Source of the DNA: Oscillospiraceae bacterium
GTDB lineage: Bacteria > Bacillota > Clostridia > Oscillospirales > Ruminococcaceae
Length of the DNA: 64,000 nt
Direction: 5' to 3'
Assembly: GCA_017438745.1 (NCBI GenBank)
Contig: JAFRUS010000088.1
Location: 80,573-144,572, forward strand
The position numbers were made by a program, and so were the translations under genes. Shown here one piece after another: positions 52,660 through 60,849 of this stretch (position 1 is its first letter; each line of letters opens with the position of its first letter). The notes below the pieces were generated by a model that was given only the letters and a program-made list of their open reading frames with translations, was not told the origin of the DNA and did no database searches.

Positions 52660-53340
52660 ATGGTTTATGTAATGAGCGATATCCACGGCGAGTACAACAA
52701 GTACCGTAAAATGCTTGAAAAAATCAGATTCAGCGATAATGATATTCTGTACATCCTCGGTGATGTAGTTGACCGCGGTCCGGAACCGGCAAAGATCCTT
52801 CTTGATATGATGAAGCGTCCAAACGTTGTTCCAATGCTCGGAAATCATGAAGCAATGGCTTATCCGGTACTTGAAAAACTTGCGGAGAAGGAGTTCGATT
52901 TTAATAAGATCGATAAAGATACAATGGACGCTATGAGAGACTGGATAGATGAAGGCGGATGGGCGACAATCGAATCTTTCCGTGAGTTACCGATCGAAAC
53001 CTGCAGAGATATCCTTGATTATATGAATTACTTCTTTGCACTGATCCAGGATGTAGAGGTAAATGGCAGGACGTTTACTCTTGTTCATGCTGGACTTGGA
53101 AGCAGAAAAAGAAGAATTGTCAGAAAACATGATCTTATCTGGTCACGTCCGAATCCGCATATCAGGTACATAAAAGAGAAGAATTCATATCTTGTCTGCG
53201 GACATACGCCGACATGCATTTTCGGAGCCAATAATCGTATCTATCGATGCAGAAACAATATTTTCATCGACTGCGCAGCGGTTTTCGGCGGCAGGCTTGG
53301 TTGTCTGTGCCTTGATAATTTTAAGGAATACTATGTGTAA
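52660..53340 (+). CDS. Serine/threonine-phosphatase-type metallophosphoesterase
   Basis: 226 residues from ATG 52660, behind GGAGGAATG; the longer frame back to 52411 runs through the repeat. PPP-family motifs in order: SDIHGEY, GDVVDRGPEPA, LGNHEAM, VHAGLG and CGHTPT. It removes phosphate from proteins or from dinucleotides (PrpE/ApaH-like); the substrate cannot be read. The HAD gene follows after 14 bp. Confidence 0.9.
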   Translation: MVYVMSDIHGEYNKYRKMLEKIRFSDNDILYILGDVVDRGPEPAKILLDMMKRPNVVPMLGNHEAMAYPVLEKLAEKEFDFNKIDKDTMDAMRDWIDEGGWATIESFRELPIETCRDILDYMNYFFALIQDVEVNGRTFTLVHAGLGSRKRRIVRKHDLIWSRPNPHIRYIKEKNSYLVCGHTPTCIFGANNRIYRCRNNIFIDCAAVFGGRLGCLCLDNFKEYYV

Positions 53341-53354
53341 AGGAGGAACCGCCA

Positions 53355-53981
53355 GTGAGTAAGCATATTGATCTGTCTCCGGAATCGCTTCTGTTATTTG
53401 TACCGGATGTGTATCAGAAATCGATTCTGGATATCGATTATACGAGCCTGAAAGAAAAGGGCATTGAAGTTATTTCATTTGATATTGATGACACAATAGG
53501 GGCACTTGAAAAGAATTATCTGAGATATTTTGTCGGTGCATTCGGTCTGAAGAAATCGAAGGCGAAATTTGAAGAGCTGAGACAGATGGGTTTCAAAATT
53601 GTACTGATAACGAATTCCAATAAAAAGATCGCGAAGATGTATCATAAAAAGCTGCATACAGACTGGATGATCTACGAAGCCCGTAAACCGGATCCGTTAT
53701 GTTTTGAGGAGACGCTGAAGCGTTATAAGATCACACCTGATAAAATGGCACATGTGGGGAACAGTATTGTTAATGATATCTATGGAGGAAACAGAGCGGG
53801 GATAACGACTTGTCTTGTTCGCCGAAAAGGAAAATGGGGCAAGGTGTATGAGTCGCAGGAGCATGATGTAGGAAAGATACTGGAAAAGAATGATCTCTGG
53901 AGAAAGCATCATATTGATTCTGATGGGGATCAGTATTATCAGATGGGTGAGAAGCAGAAAGGAATTTGTAAAAGTTCATAG
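53355..53981 (+). CDS. HAD-family phosphatase, YqeG-like
   Basis: 208 residues. HAD motifs: nucleophile FDIDDTIGAL, motif II LITNSNKK, motif III RKPDPLCF and motif IV VGNSIVNDIYGGNRAGITTCLV. It is of the subfamily III, YqeG-like type, except that motif IV has Asn where GD is common, so activity may be reduced. No membrane segment. Last gene of the metallophosphoesterase unit. Confidence 0.85.
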   Translation: MSKHIDLSPESLLLFVPDVYQKSILDIDYTSLKEKGIEVISFDIDDTIGALEKNYLRYFVGAFGLKKSKAKFEELRQMGFKIVLITNSNKKIAKMYHKKLHTDWMIYEARKPDPLCFEETLKRYKITPDKMAHVGNSIVNDIYGGNRAGITTCLVRRKGKWGKVYESQEHDVGKILEKNDLWRKHHIDSDGDQYYQMGEKQKGICKSS

Positions 53982-54141
53982 ACAGATGGGGTTATTAACT
54001 GGTAATATCTCAGTTTGTAATTTTCGGGGTTGCTTTGTATTTGAAAATGAGTATGTGTAGGATTAATTAAACTTAATTCTTTAGTAATTCCAAATTGAAT
54101 ATGAACAGATTGTTAATATTCACAAAAATATCTTAAAATAC

Positions 54142-54170
54142 TTGTATTTTTTTATTTTATTTAGTATACT
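54142..54170 (+). promoter_or_regulatory. Promoter of the methylase/nuclease unit
   Basis: TTGTAT (54142-54147), 17 bp, TATACT (54165-54170), in a strongly AT-rich stretch. It leaves a leader of about 185 nt that folds as described in the next entries. Confidence 0.6.
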
Positions 54171-54196
54171 TAAATATATAAATAAGTTGTATGAGA

Positions 54197-54280
54197 CTTA
54201 TTTCGAATGCATGAAAACATGTATCGCAAAGCTATAGAGACTTGTGGGGATTGGTCATCTGGCTGTTATGGGGGAATAAG
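54197..54280 (+). promoter_or_regulatory. Possible GEMM (cyclic-di-GMP-I class) riboswitch
   Basis: Three-way junction: closing stem CTTATT (54197-54202) / AATAAG (54275-54280); hairpin ATGCATG/CATGTAT capped by an A-rich loop (about 54207-54224); linker CGCAAAGC, matching the conserved GEMM linker, and then a long hairpin AGCTATAGAGACT ... GGTCATCTGGCT (about 54231-54263). Size (84 nt) and order match GEMM-I, but the 3' strand near CTGTTATGG is not canonical, so a variant or a look-alike is possible. Confidence 0.5.
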
Positions 54281-54289
54281 ATTGATTTG

Positions 54290-54327
54290 TACACCGCAGG
54301 TATAAGTATATGCTTGCGGTGTTTTTA
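54290..54327 (+). terminator. Leader terminator before the methylase gene
   Basis: ACACCGCAGG ... GCTTGCGGTGT (about 54291-54322) with TTTTTATTATTTTT. Its place between the riboswitch-like fold and the start at 54363 fits transcription attenuation. Confidence 0.8.
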
Positions 54328-54362
54328 TTATTTTTAAAATAATTAATGATAGGGGGATTAAC

Positions 54363-55550
54363 ATGGCAAACGATGCACTGTTAAATGCAAAAAAACAAAA
54401 GAATGATGAGTTCTATACGCTGTATGAATATATTCAGAAAGAGGTAAATGCATATCTTGAATATGATCCTAATACCTTTAAGGGAAAAACCGTATTATGT
54501 CCCTGTGATGATCCAGAATGGTCGAACTTCACGAAATTCTTCGCTCAGAATTTCAAAAAGCTGGGTCTGAAGAAGTTGATTAGTACAAGCTACTCGATGG
54601 AAGCCAAGAAGGAGAAGTACGAACAATACCATCAGATGACTATGTTCGAGACACTTTTCCCTCAATATGACGAAGAAAAGTCCAAAACCAAAGGAAAGAT
54701 ATTCACTCTTACTCGTGATACAAATAAATACGGTAAAATCGATTACGATGACCTCGAATGGGAATACCTTGAAGGAGATGGAGATTTTCGTTCCGAGGAA
54801 GTGAAGAAACTGCGAGATGAGGCAGACATTATTGTGACCAATCCTCCATTCTCACTTTTCCGAGAGTTTGTAGCTTGGGTTCTAGAAGCTAGCAAAAAAT
54901 GTCTTATAATAGGACAGATTGGTATGGCAACTTATAAGGAAATCTTTCCTGAAATACAGAACACTCGTCTTTGGGTTGGGGTGACATGCAATGATGAGGA
55001 TATGGTTTTCGAAGTTCCGGAAGGTGCTGATGTAAATCCTAAAGATAGGGATAAGGCTGCTCGTATGGGATATGTCGGAAATTATACGCGCCAAGGGAAT
55101 GCTTGTTGGTTTACAAACATAGATCACGGTCGGAGACATGCTCCATTACAACTAATGTCGATGAATGATAACCTTAAATACAGTAAACACAAAGATTTAC
55201 TGCAAAAAGGTTATATATCTTATTTTAATTATGATGGTATAGATGTTCCTTATGTAGATGCTATTCCATGTGATTATAATGGGGTTATGGGTGTACCGAC
55301 ATCTTTTTTAAGCAAATATAATCCTGAACAATTTGAAATTGTGGATAATGGTGCATATGCTCCAAAAACATTGGACCACATCGCTTATAAAAGCAAAGAT
55401 ATTATTTGCTACGAAAAAAATGGCATAGCAGTATGGACAACTCCTTATACTGTTTCTGAAAGGAAAGCAGGGAATGGTCTACGTTTAAACGAAGATGGTT
55501 TACCGGGAGGACTTCCATACGGAAGAATACTTATAAAAGCACGGAGGTGA
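54363..55550 (+). CDS. EcoRI-type adenine-specific DNA methylase
   Basis: 395 residues; AGGGGG upstream. Start [27 protein letters not shown], then [34 protein letters not shown], and the catalytic motif NPPF at residues 160-163 ([16 protein letters not shown]), followed by [19 protein letters not shown]. This is the EcoRI-methylase-like family of N6-adenine methylases. It is coupled (4-bp gap) to a DUF262-HNH gene and should protect host DNA. The codon use and AT content differ slightly from flanking housekeeping genes, compatible with transfer. Target sequence unknown. Confidence 0.88.
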   Translation: MANDALLNAKKQKNDEFYTLYEYIQKEVNAYLEYDPNTFKGKTVLCPCDDPEWSNFTKFFAQNFKKLGLKKLISTSYSMEAKKEKYEQYHQMTMFETLFPQYDEEKSKTKGKIFTLTRDTNKYGKIDYDDLEWEYLEGDGDFRSEEVKKLRDEADIIVTNPPFSLFREFVAWVLEASKKCLIIGQIGMATYKEIFPEIQNTRLWVGVTCNDEDMVFEVPEGADVNPKDRDKAARMGYVGNYTRQGNACWFTNIDHGRRHAPLQLMSMNDNLKYSKHKDLLQKGYISYFNYDGIDVPYVDAIPCDYNGVMGVPTSFLSKYNPEQFEIVDNGAYAPKTLDHIAYKSKDIICYEKNGIAVWTTPYTVSERKAGNGLRLNEDGLPGGLPYGRILIKARR

Positions 55551-55554
55551 GTTA

Positions 55555-56718
55555 ATGGAAACAACGCTAAGAACTGACATTACGGTTGAAGACATTTGCA
55601 AAGGTTTTGTCTATAATGAGTACGAAGGTAAAGGGCTGTTTGGCCTTTCTGGAAAGTTGGTAATTCAACCGGAATATCAGCGAAATTATATTTATGCAGA
55701 TGGGAAAAAGGATGTTGCTGTTGTGCAGTCATTGCTCAAAGGATATCCGCTTGGTCTGATTTACTTTGTCAAGACTGTTGATGGTAAGTACGAAGTTCTC
55801 GATGGACAGCAGCGAATTACTAGTTTTGGTAGATTTGTAACTGGAAAGTTTTCCGTCATGGATATTAATAATATTCCACGTTATTTCGATGGTTTGGCAG
55901 ACGATCAAAAACGAAAGATTATGAAGGCTAAACTTACAATCTATGAATGCGAAGGTGAAGAGTCGGAAATTAAGGAATGGTTCAAAACCATAAATATTGT
56001 CGGTGTTCCTTTGAATGAGCAAGAATTGTCTAACGCAATTCATTCCGGGCCGTTTGTTACAAAGGCGAAGGCTGAGTTTAGCAATTCGCAAAACGCCAAT
56101 ATTCAGAAATGGCATGCCTATATAAACGGTGATGTCAAGAGGCAGGATTACTTGCGGACTGCACTTTCGTGGGTGTCAAAAGGCAACATAGATTCTTATA
56201 TGAGCCAACATCGTTTTGATACGGACATAACTGAACTCAAAACCTACTTTACTAGCGTTATTGACTGGGTATCGAGTGTGTTTACCGATGTGGAGTCTGA
56301 GATGCGTGGGTTAAACTGGGGAGATTTGTATGAACGTTTCCACGAAAATTCATATGATCCAGCAGAAGTTCATAATAAAGTACAAGAGTTGTATTCGGAC
56401 TTTTTTGTAAAAAACCGAAAAGGCGTGTTTGAATATATTCTTGGTGGATGTATGGATACGAAACTTCTTGATGTTCGAATTTTTGACGATGTTACCAAGA
56501 AAACTGTGTACACCACTCAAACGGCTGATGCTAACGTTCGCGGCATTTCTAATTGCCCTCTCTGCGCAGGAGGGAATGACAACAATAAAGCCAGGATATA
56601 TAAGTTGAATGAAATGGATGCTGATCATGTTACTGCTTGGAGTAATGGAGGAGCTACTGATATAAGCAATTGTACCATGCTTTGCAAAACACATAATCGT
56701 TCCAAAGGAAATCGCTGA
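55555..56718 (+). CDS. DUF262-HNH nuclease
   Basis: 387 residues, start 4 bp after the methylase stop, with GGAGGTG. The N-terminal DUF262 (ParB/GmrS-like) domain has [24 protein letters not shown] and DGQQRITS (Asp83-Arg87), suggesting nucleotide-dependent control. The C-terminal HNH nuclease has [35 protein letters not shown], with Asp357-His358, Asn372 and His380-Asn381. This is the usual plan of DUF262-HNH restriction factors. With the methylase it forms a probable modification-restriction pair; whether it cuts unmodified or modified DNA is not known. Confidence 0.87.
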   Translation: METTLRTDITVEDICKGFVYNEYEGKGLFGLSGKLVIQPEYQRNYIYADGKKDVAVVQSLLKGYPLGLIYFVKTVDGKYEVLDGQQRITSFGRFVTGKFSVMDINNIPRYFDGLADDQKRKIMKAKLTIYECEGEESEIKEWFKTINIVGVPLNEQELSNAIHSGPFVTKAKAEFSNSQNANIQKWHAYINGDVKRQDYLRTALSWVSKGNIDSYMSQHRFDTDITELKTYFTSVIDWVSSVFTDVESEMRGLNWGDLYERFHENSYDPAEVHNKVQELYSDFFVKNRKGVFEYILGGCMDTKLLDVRIFDDVTKKTVYTTQTADANVRGISNCPLCAGGNDNNKARIYKLNEMDADHVTAWSNGGATDISNCTMLCKTHNRSKGNR

Positions 56719-56863
56719 TGTTAAAACATGGAGGGTTATGTAATTGCGCGAGAAAATAGGAGACTAAGATATTTAATATCTAACTGGTTATGGAAAAACA
56801 TGAGCAATTAGAACAGTTCTTTGAAGAATCAGGATTGACGAATACTATTGTGGCTGAAAATAC

Positions 56864-56971
56864 CAGCTCTGCGAGTTAAAAAAATTGCTATCTATAAACA
56901 ATTTATTCCTCAACCTGAATGAAAAATTAATATATGCACGAAAAGGTCGCCCATCAGGTGACCTTTTCCTT
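56864..56971 (+). repeat. Terminator-bearing repeat, copy 4 (decayed)
   Basis: Recognisable parts: CAGCTCTGCGAG, TTGCTATCTATAAACAATTT, and the terminator CGAAAAGGTCGCCCATCAGG with TGACCTTTTCC. The first half has drifted. The 56719-57036 gap otherwise holds a 29-codon ORF without a ribosome site, and a TATAAT (56984-56989) for the next gene. Confidence 0.75.
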
Positions 56972-57036
56972 TAGCTTCTATGCTATAATAATATCAAAAA
57001 CCAAATCCAATAGCATAGAAAGAGAGGTGGATCTAA

Positions 57037-57237
57037 ATGATAAAGCTTAAATGCAAAACCTGTCCGTATCATCTCGGATTAATAAAATGCGTAAAATCTC
57101 CATGCATCGAATGCGAACTTAACAAACGCAGAACTCATCCTTTTCAGGACAAAGATAAAATTATTATCTGCACAAAATGCGGAAGCAAAATAATCATAGA
57201 CGGTAAGTGTGCAGTATGCGGTACTAAAGAAAGATGA
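57037..57237 (+). CDS. Small cysteine-rich (zinc-ribbon) protein
   Basis: 66 residues behind AGAGAGGTGG. Nine cysteines: CKTCPYHLGLIKCVKSPCIECEL, then CTKCGSKIIIDGKCAVCG, the second set a normal zinc ribbon. No partner recognised; own TATAAT about 50 bp upstream. Confidence 0.65.
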   Translation: MIKLKCKTCPYHLGLIKCVKSPCIECELNKRRTHPFQDKDKIIICTKCGSKIIIDGKCAVCGTKER

Positions 57238-57296
57238 TCATATGACAGTATCCGTACAAACCAATTTTCATCTGATCAAGATGAAAATTTATAAGT

Positions 57297-57420
57297 AGCA
57301 CGCCGAAGGCGTACCGAGAGTGGCAGTAAAACCGATTTACTGCCGCTTTCTTTATTCACCATACCAAATCGGGATAATTTTACATTGACGAAACATCAGT
57401 AGAATGGTAAAATTATTAAT
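57297..57420 (+). repeat. Composite terminator-promoter repeat, copy 3
   Basis: AGCACGCCGAAGGCGTACCG, hairpin GGCAGTAAA (57322-57330) / TTTACTGCC (57336-57344), TACCAAATCGGGATAATTT, then promoter TTGACG (57385-57390), 17 bp, TAAAAT (57408-57413). It matches 50171-50305 along its whole length with a handful of changes. Drives the MscS gene. Confidence 0.9.
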
Positions 57421-57451
57421 AGTTACGTATAATCACATTTAACCGGAAAGG

Positions 57452-58372
57452 ATGAGAAAAATTAATACAGAAGCAGTAACAGAAATAACTGATCAGCTTA
57501 CTGAAGCGGCGGTGACGGAAATCGATGTTGTTGGTGTTATCGCTGAAAAGGCAGAGGAAACGGTATCGATCTATACCAGGCTTTCTGCAATGTTCGGTGA
57601 GAAACTGCCTAACATTGTATTCGCTGTAATAAGCTTTGTTATCGGTTTTATAATCACAAAAATAGTGCTGAAAATAATAAGCAGAATGTCCGGAAAATCA
57701 AAGCTTGACAAAACAGCAAACGGTTTTCTGCATTCTTTTGTAAGCGCTATTTTATATTCTATCGTCATAATCATTTCACTTAATGTGCTTGGTGTACCTA
57801 TGGCATCCATACTCACTGTTATCGGTGCGGCAGGTCTTGCACTCAGCCTTGCGCTTCAGCAGTGCCTTTCCAACGTGGCGGGTGGATTCCTTATCCTGAT
57901 CACGAAGCCGTTCAAGGCAGGGGACTTTATCGAGATAAACGGCGTGACAGGCGAGGTCGAGGGTATTTCAATTCTCTATACCAAACTTCTTACTCCGGAC
58001 AATAAGTTGTCATATATACCAAACGGTTCAGCTGCAAATGAACGTATCATAAACTATACCGTTACCCGTACAAGAAGACTTGACCTTGTGTTCTCGGTAA
58101 GCTATGAAAGTGATTTCCGAAAAGCTATCGAAGTTATAAACGGCGTCATAGAAAATAATAAGATGGCACTGAAGAAGCCTGAACCGATAGTAAGACTTAC
58201 AGCCCACGGGAAGAGTTCACTGGATATCGACTGCAAGGTATGGGTAAAAAGCAGTGACTATTTCAGTCTGAAATATGATCTTATGGAACAGGTGAAGGAT
58301 GCCTTTGATGAAAACGGCATAGAAATACCTTATACAAAGATAGACGTAAACATGAAAAACAAGGGAGAATAA
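57452..58372 (+). CDS. Small-conductance mechanosensitive channel (MscS family)
   Basis: 306 residues. An N-terminal extension (1-45) is followed by three membrane helices; the pore helix is IGAAGLALSLALQQCLSNVAGGFLIL. The beta domain has KPFKAGDFIEINGVTGEVEGISILYTKL and IPNGSAANERIINYT. It releases ions when the membrane is stretched. Length is normal for the family. Confidence 0.92.
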   Translation: MRKINTEAVTEITDQLTEAAVTEIDVVGVIAEKAEETVSIYTRLSAMFGEKLPNIVFAVISFVIGFIITKIVLKIISRMSGKSKLDKTANGFLHSFVSAILYSIVIIISLNVLGVPMASILTVIGAAGLALSLALQQCLSNVAGGFLILITKPFKAGDFIEINGVTGEVEGISILYTKLLTPDNKLSYIPNGSAANERIINYTVTRTRRLDLVFSVSYESDFRKAIEVINGVIENNKMALKKPEPIVRLTAHGKSSLDIDCKVWVKSSDYFSLKYDLMEQVKDAFDENGIEIPYTKIDVNMKNKGE

Positions 58373-58373
58373 A

Positions 58374-59789
58374 ATGGCACGTTCAAAATTACTGTACGTA
58401 TGCAGTAACTGCGGATTTGAAAGTTCAAAATGGAACGGACGCTGCACAAACTGCGGTGAGTGGAATACGTTTGAGGAAAAGGAGGCTGTGGATGTAAAGA
58501 CAACATCTTCCTTTTCAAGACAACAATCTGCAGCACCGAGTCTTGCAGACAAACTTTCACGGCTCGGGGAGATAGGAGCAGACACTGATGTACGTTACGA
58601 CACAGGCCTTTCCGAACTTAACCGTGTGCTCGGCGGCGGTCTTGTCAAGGGATCCATCGTTCTTATCGGCGGTGAACCGGGTATAGGTAAAAGTACGATT
58701 CTGCTTCAGATCTGTCAGTACTTCGGCGAGGAACACTCCATACTGTATATCTCTGGAGAAGAATCGGTCCGTCAGATAAAGCTTCGTGCGGCACGACTGA
58801 ACGTTACGACGGAAAGTCTTTATCTTCTTTCGTCAAATGACGTCGAGTCCATATGTACCACCATTGAGGAAACTGAGCCGGACATAGTAATAATCGACTC
58901 GATACAGACCATGAACCTAAAGCAGATAAGTTCAAGTCCGGGAAGCATAACCCAGGTGCGTGAGTGTACCAACATGTTCATGAACACGGCTAAGAAACTT
59001 GAAATACCGATACTCATTGTCGGTCACGTAAACAAGGACGGCGCCATAGCTGGACCTAAGGTAATGGAGCATATTGTTGATGCGGTTCTGTACTTTGAGG
59101 GCGAGCGGAACTTAAGCTACCGTATTCTCCGTGCAGTAAAGAACCGTTTCGGTTCCACCAATGAGATAGGCGTTTTCGAAATGATGGATGTTGGTCTGAA
59201 ACAGGTGGAAAATCCGTCCGAAATGCTTCTTGCAGGCAGACCGGTCGATGTTTCGGGTACCTGTGTCGCCTGCATAATGGAAGGCTCACGTCCGATTCTT
59301 GCTGAAGTACAGGTGCTTGCAACCAAGTCAGGATTTGCATCACCGCGAAGGGTGTGCACCGGTTTTGACTACAACCGAATGGCAATGATCGTTGCCGTAC
59401 TGGAAAAAAGGGCTGGTCTGTTTTTCGGAACAATGGACATTTACGTAAACGTTGTCGGCGGATTCAAGCTCGATGAACCTGCAGGTGATCTGTCAGTTGC
59501 TCTGGCACTTCAGTCGAGTCTCTTTGACAAGCCGGTGAGCGAAAAAGTCATAGCTTTCGGTGAAATAGGCCTCGGCGGCGAGATACGTTCTATCTCTCAC
59601 GTACCTAACCGTATTCGTGAGGCAGAAAGAATGGGATTTGAGGTTGTTATCCTTCCGAAACATTCGATGAAGGAGATAAATCCGGGAACGTACAAAACAA
59701 GAATAATCGGAGTTTCAAATATAAGGCAGGCTTTTGCAGCGGTAAATGCCATAGCCCGTGAGGAAACAGACAGAAAAGAGGAAAACTGA
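58374..59789 (+). CDS. radA: DNA repair protein RadA
   Basis: 471 residues. N-terminal zinc finger CSNCGFESSKWNGRCTNCGEW; Walker A GEPGIGKST; the RadA-specific KNRFG in AVKNRFGSTNEIGVFEM; and a C-terminal Lon-like domain (NVVGGFKLDEPAGDLSVALAL). It promotes branch migration during recombination. It follows the channel gene by 1 bp. Confidence 0.96.
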   Translation: MARSKLLYVCSNCGFESSKWNGRCTNCGEWNTFEEKEAVDVKTTSSFSRQQSAAPSLADKLSRLGEIGADTDVRYDTGLSELNRVLGGGLVKGSIVLIGGEPGIGKSTILLQICQYFGEEHSILYISGEESVRQIKLRAARLNVTTESLYLLSSNDVESICTTIEETEPDIVIIDSIQTMNLKQISSSPGSITQVRECTNMFMNTAKKLEIPILIVGHVNKDGAIAGPKVMEHIVDAVLYFEGERNLSYRILRAVKNRFGSTNEIGVFEMMDVGLKQVENPSEMLLAGRPVDVSGTCVACIMEGSRPILAEVQVLATKSGFASPRRVCTGFDYNRMAMIVAVLEKRAGLFFGTMDIYVNVVGGFKLDEPAGDLSVALALQSSLFDKPVSEKVIAFGEIGLGGEIRSISHVPNRIREAERMGFEVVILPKHSMKEINPGTYKTRIIGVSNIRQAFAAVNAIAREETDRKEEN

Positions 59790-60541
59790 TGAAATTTATA
59801 TCATGGAACGTAAACGGCTTCAGAGCCTGCCTTGGAAAAGGCTTTGAAGATTATTTTAAATCGGAAGAAGCAGATATTTTCTGTCTGCAGGAAACCAAGA
59901 TGCAGCCGGGGCAGGCTGATTTTGATCCTGAAGGATATCATTCCTACTATCACAGTGCTGAGAAGAAGGGCTATTCAGGAACAGCAGTGTTTACGAAAAA
60001 GGAACCGCTGAACGTAACTTACGGAATAAACGGTGAGCACACTGACGAGGGAAGAGTCATTACCTGCGAGTACGAGAATTTCTACTTTGTCTGCTGCTAC
60101 GTTCCGAATGCACAGCCGGGACTTAAGAGGATAGATTACCGTATGGAATTTGAAGATGCGATGAGAGCGTATCTTAAGGAACTCGACAGTAAAAAGCCGG
60201 TAGTTTACTGCGGTGACTTAAACGTTGCACATAATGAGATAGATCTTAAAAATCCAAAATCCAATGCAGGCAATGCCGGATTTTCAGACGAGGAACGCGG
60301 CAAGATGACTGAACTCCTCGGAGCCGGTTTTGCCGACACATTCAGAAGACTTAACCCTGATCTTACAGGAGCTTACTCATGGTGGTCATACCGCTTCAAC
60401 GCCAGAGCCAACAACGCAGGGTGGCGTATCGACTATTTCATAGTCTCTGAAAGACTGATGGAGAAAGTCGAAGCTTCTGAAATACACTCAGAAGTACTGG
60501 GAAGTGACCATTGTCCGGTTGTTCTGAAAATAGATCTGTAA
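59789..60541 (+). CDS. xth: Exodeoxyribonuclease III
   Basis: 250 residues, overlapping radA by one base (TGATG). Motifs: SWNVNGFRACL, CLQETKMQ, GRVITCEY, VYCGDLNVAHNEIDL, and the final GSDHCPVVL. It is an AP endonuclease and 3' exonuclease in base excision repair. Confidence 0.95.
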   Translation: MKFISWNVNGFRACLGKGFEDYFKSEEADIFCLQETKMQPGQADFDPEGYHSYYHSAEKKGYSGTAVFTKKEPLNVTYGINGEHTDEGRVITCEYENFYFVCCYVPNAQPGLKRIDYRMEFEDAMRAYLKELDSKKPVVYCGDLNVAHNEIDLKNPKSNAGNAGFSDEERGKMTELLGAGFADTFRRLNPDLTGAYSWWSYRFNARANNAGWRIDYFIVSERLMEKVEASEIHSEVLGSDHCPVVLKIDL

Positions 60542-60580
60542 TGAAAGATGCCCTGGAGCATCTAAGGTGAACTTAAAAGC

Positions 60581-60618
60581 GGCAGCATAACCATTGCGGT
60601 TTATGCTGCCGTTTAATT
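60581..60618 (+). terminator. Rho-independent terminator (GGCAGCATAA type)
   Basis: GGCAGCATAA (60581-60590) / TTATGCTGCC (60601-60610), then GTTTAATTT. A near-identical terminator is at 62722-62756. Confidence 0.85.
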
Positions 60619-60630
60619 TGGTGTAATGCT

Positions 60631-60743
60631 AAGGAAACGCTGATTTATTCATAAATCAGCGTGGGGGTTCGGGGCGAAGCCCCGCAATCTCCCCACCCGG
60701 AAATACGGCGAAGCCGTATTTCCGGTTTAATCAGTGTTTCCCT
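60631..60743. mobile_element. MITE-like element with inverted ends
   Basis: About 113 bp. Ends AGGAAACGCTGATT (60631-60644) and AATCAGTGTTTCCC (60729-60742) are inverted copies with one mismatch. Inside are TCGGGGCGAAGCCCCG and AAATACGGCGAAGCCGTATTT hairpins, the first also in the repeats at 12.25 and 17.56 kb. No coding capacity. Confidence 0.65.
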
Positions 60744-60775
60744 AAAAATATTTTTTTTAAAATTTTCAAAAAAAG

Positions 60776-60802
60776 TGTTACACATTAAGATTACTGTGCG
60801 TT
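60776..60802 (+). promoter_or_regulatory. Possible ECF-sigma promoter
   Basis: TGTTAC (60776-60781), 17 bp, CGTT (60799-60802), 48 bp before the sigma gene. It resembles TGTAAC-N17-CGAC-type ECF sites, suggesting autoregulation. Confidence 0.4.
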
Positions 60803-60849
60803 TATATAAGTGAAGGACAGATCTGAACTTCAAAAAAGGGAGGAAGCGT

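Noticed and set aside
56790..56879. 29-codon frame MEKHEQLEQFFEESG...
   Set aside because: No ribosome site, ends inside a repeat; possibly the remnant of a lost gene but not supportable as a gene.
46967..57420. Possible CRISPR array
   Set aside because: Repeats are present but far apart, of several families and separated by genes; no regular short repeat-spacer pattern.
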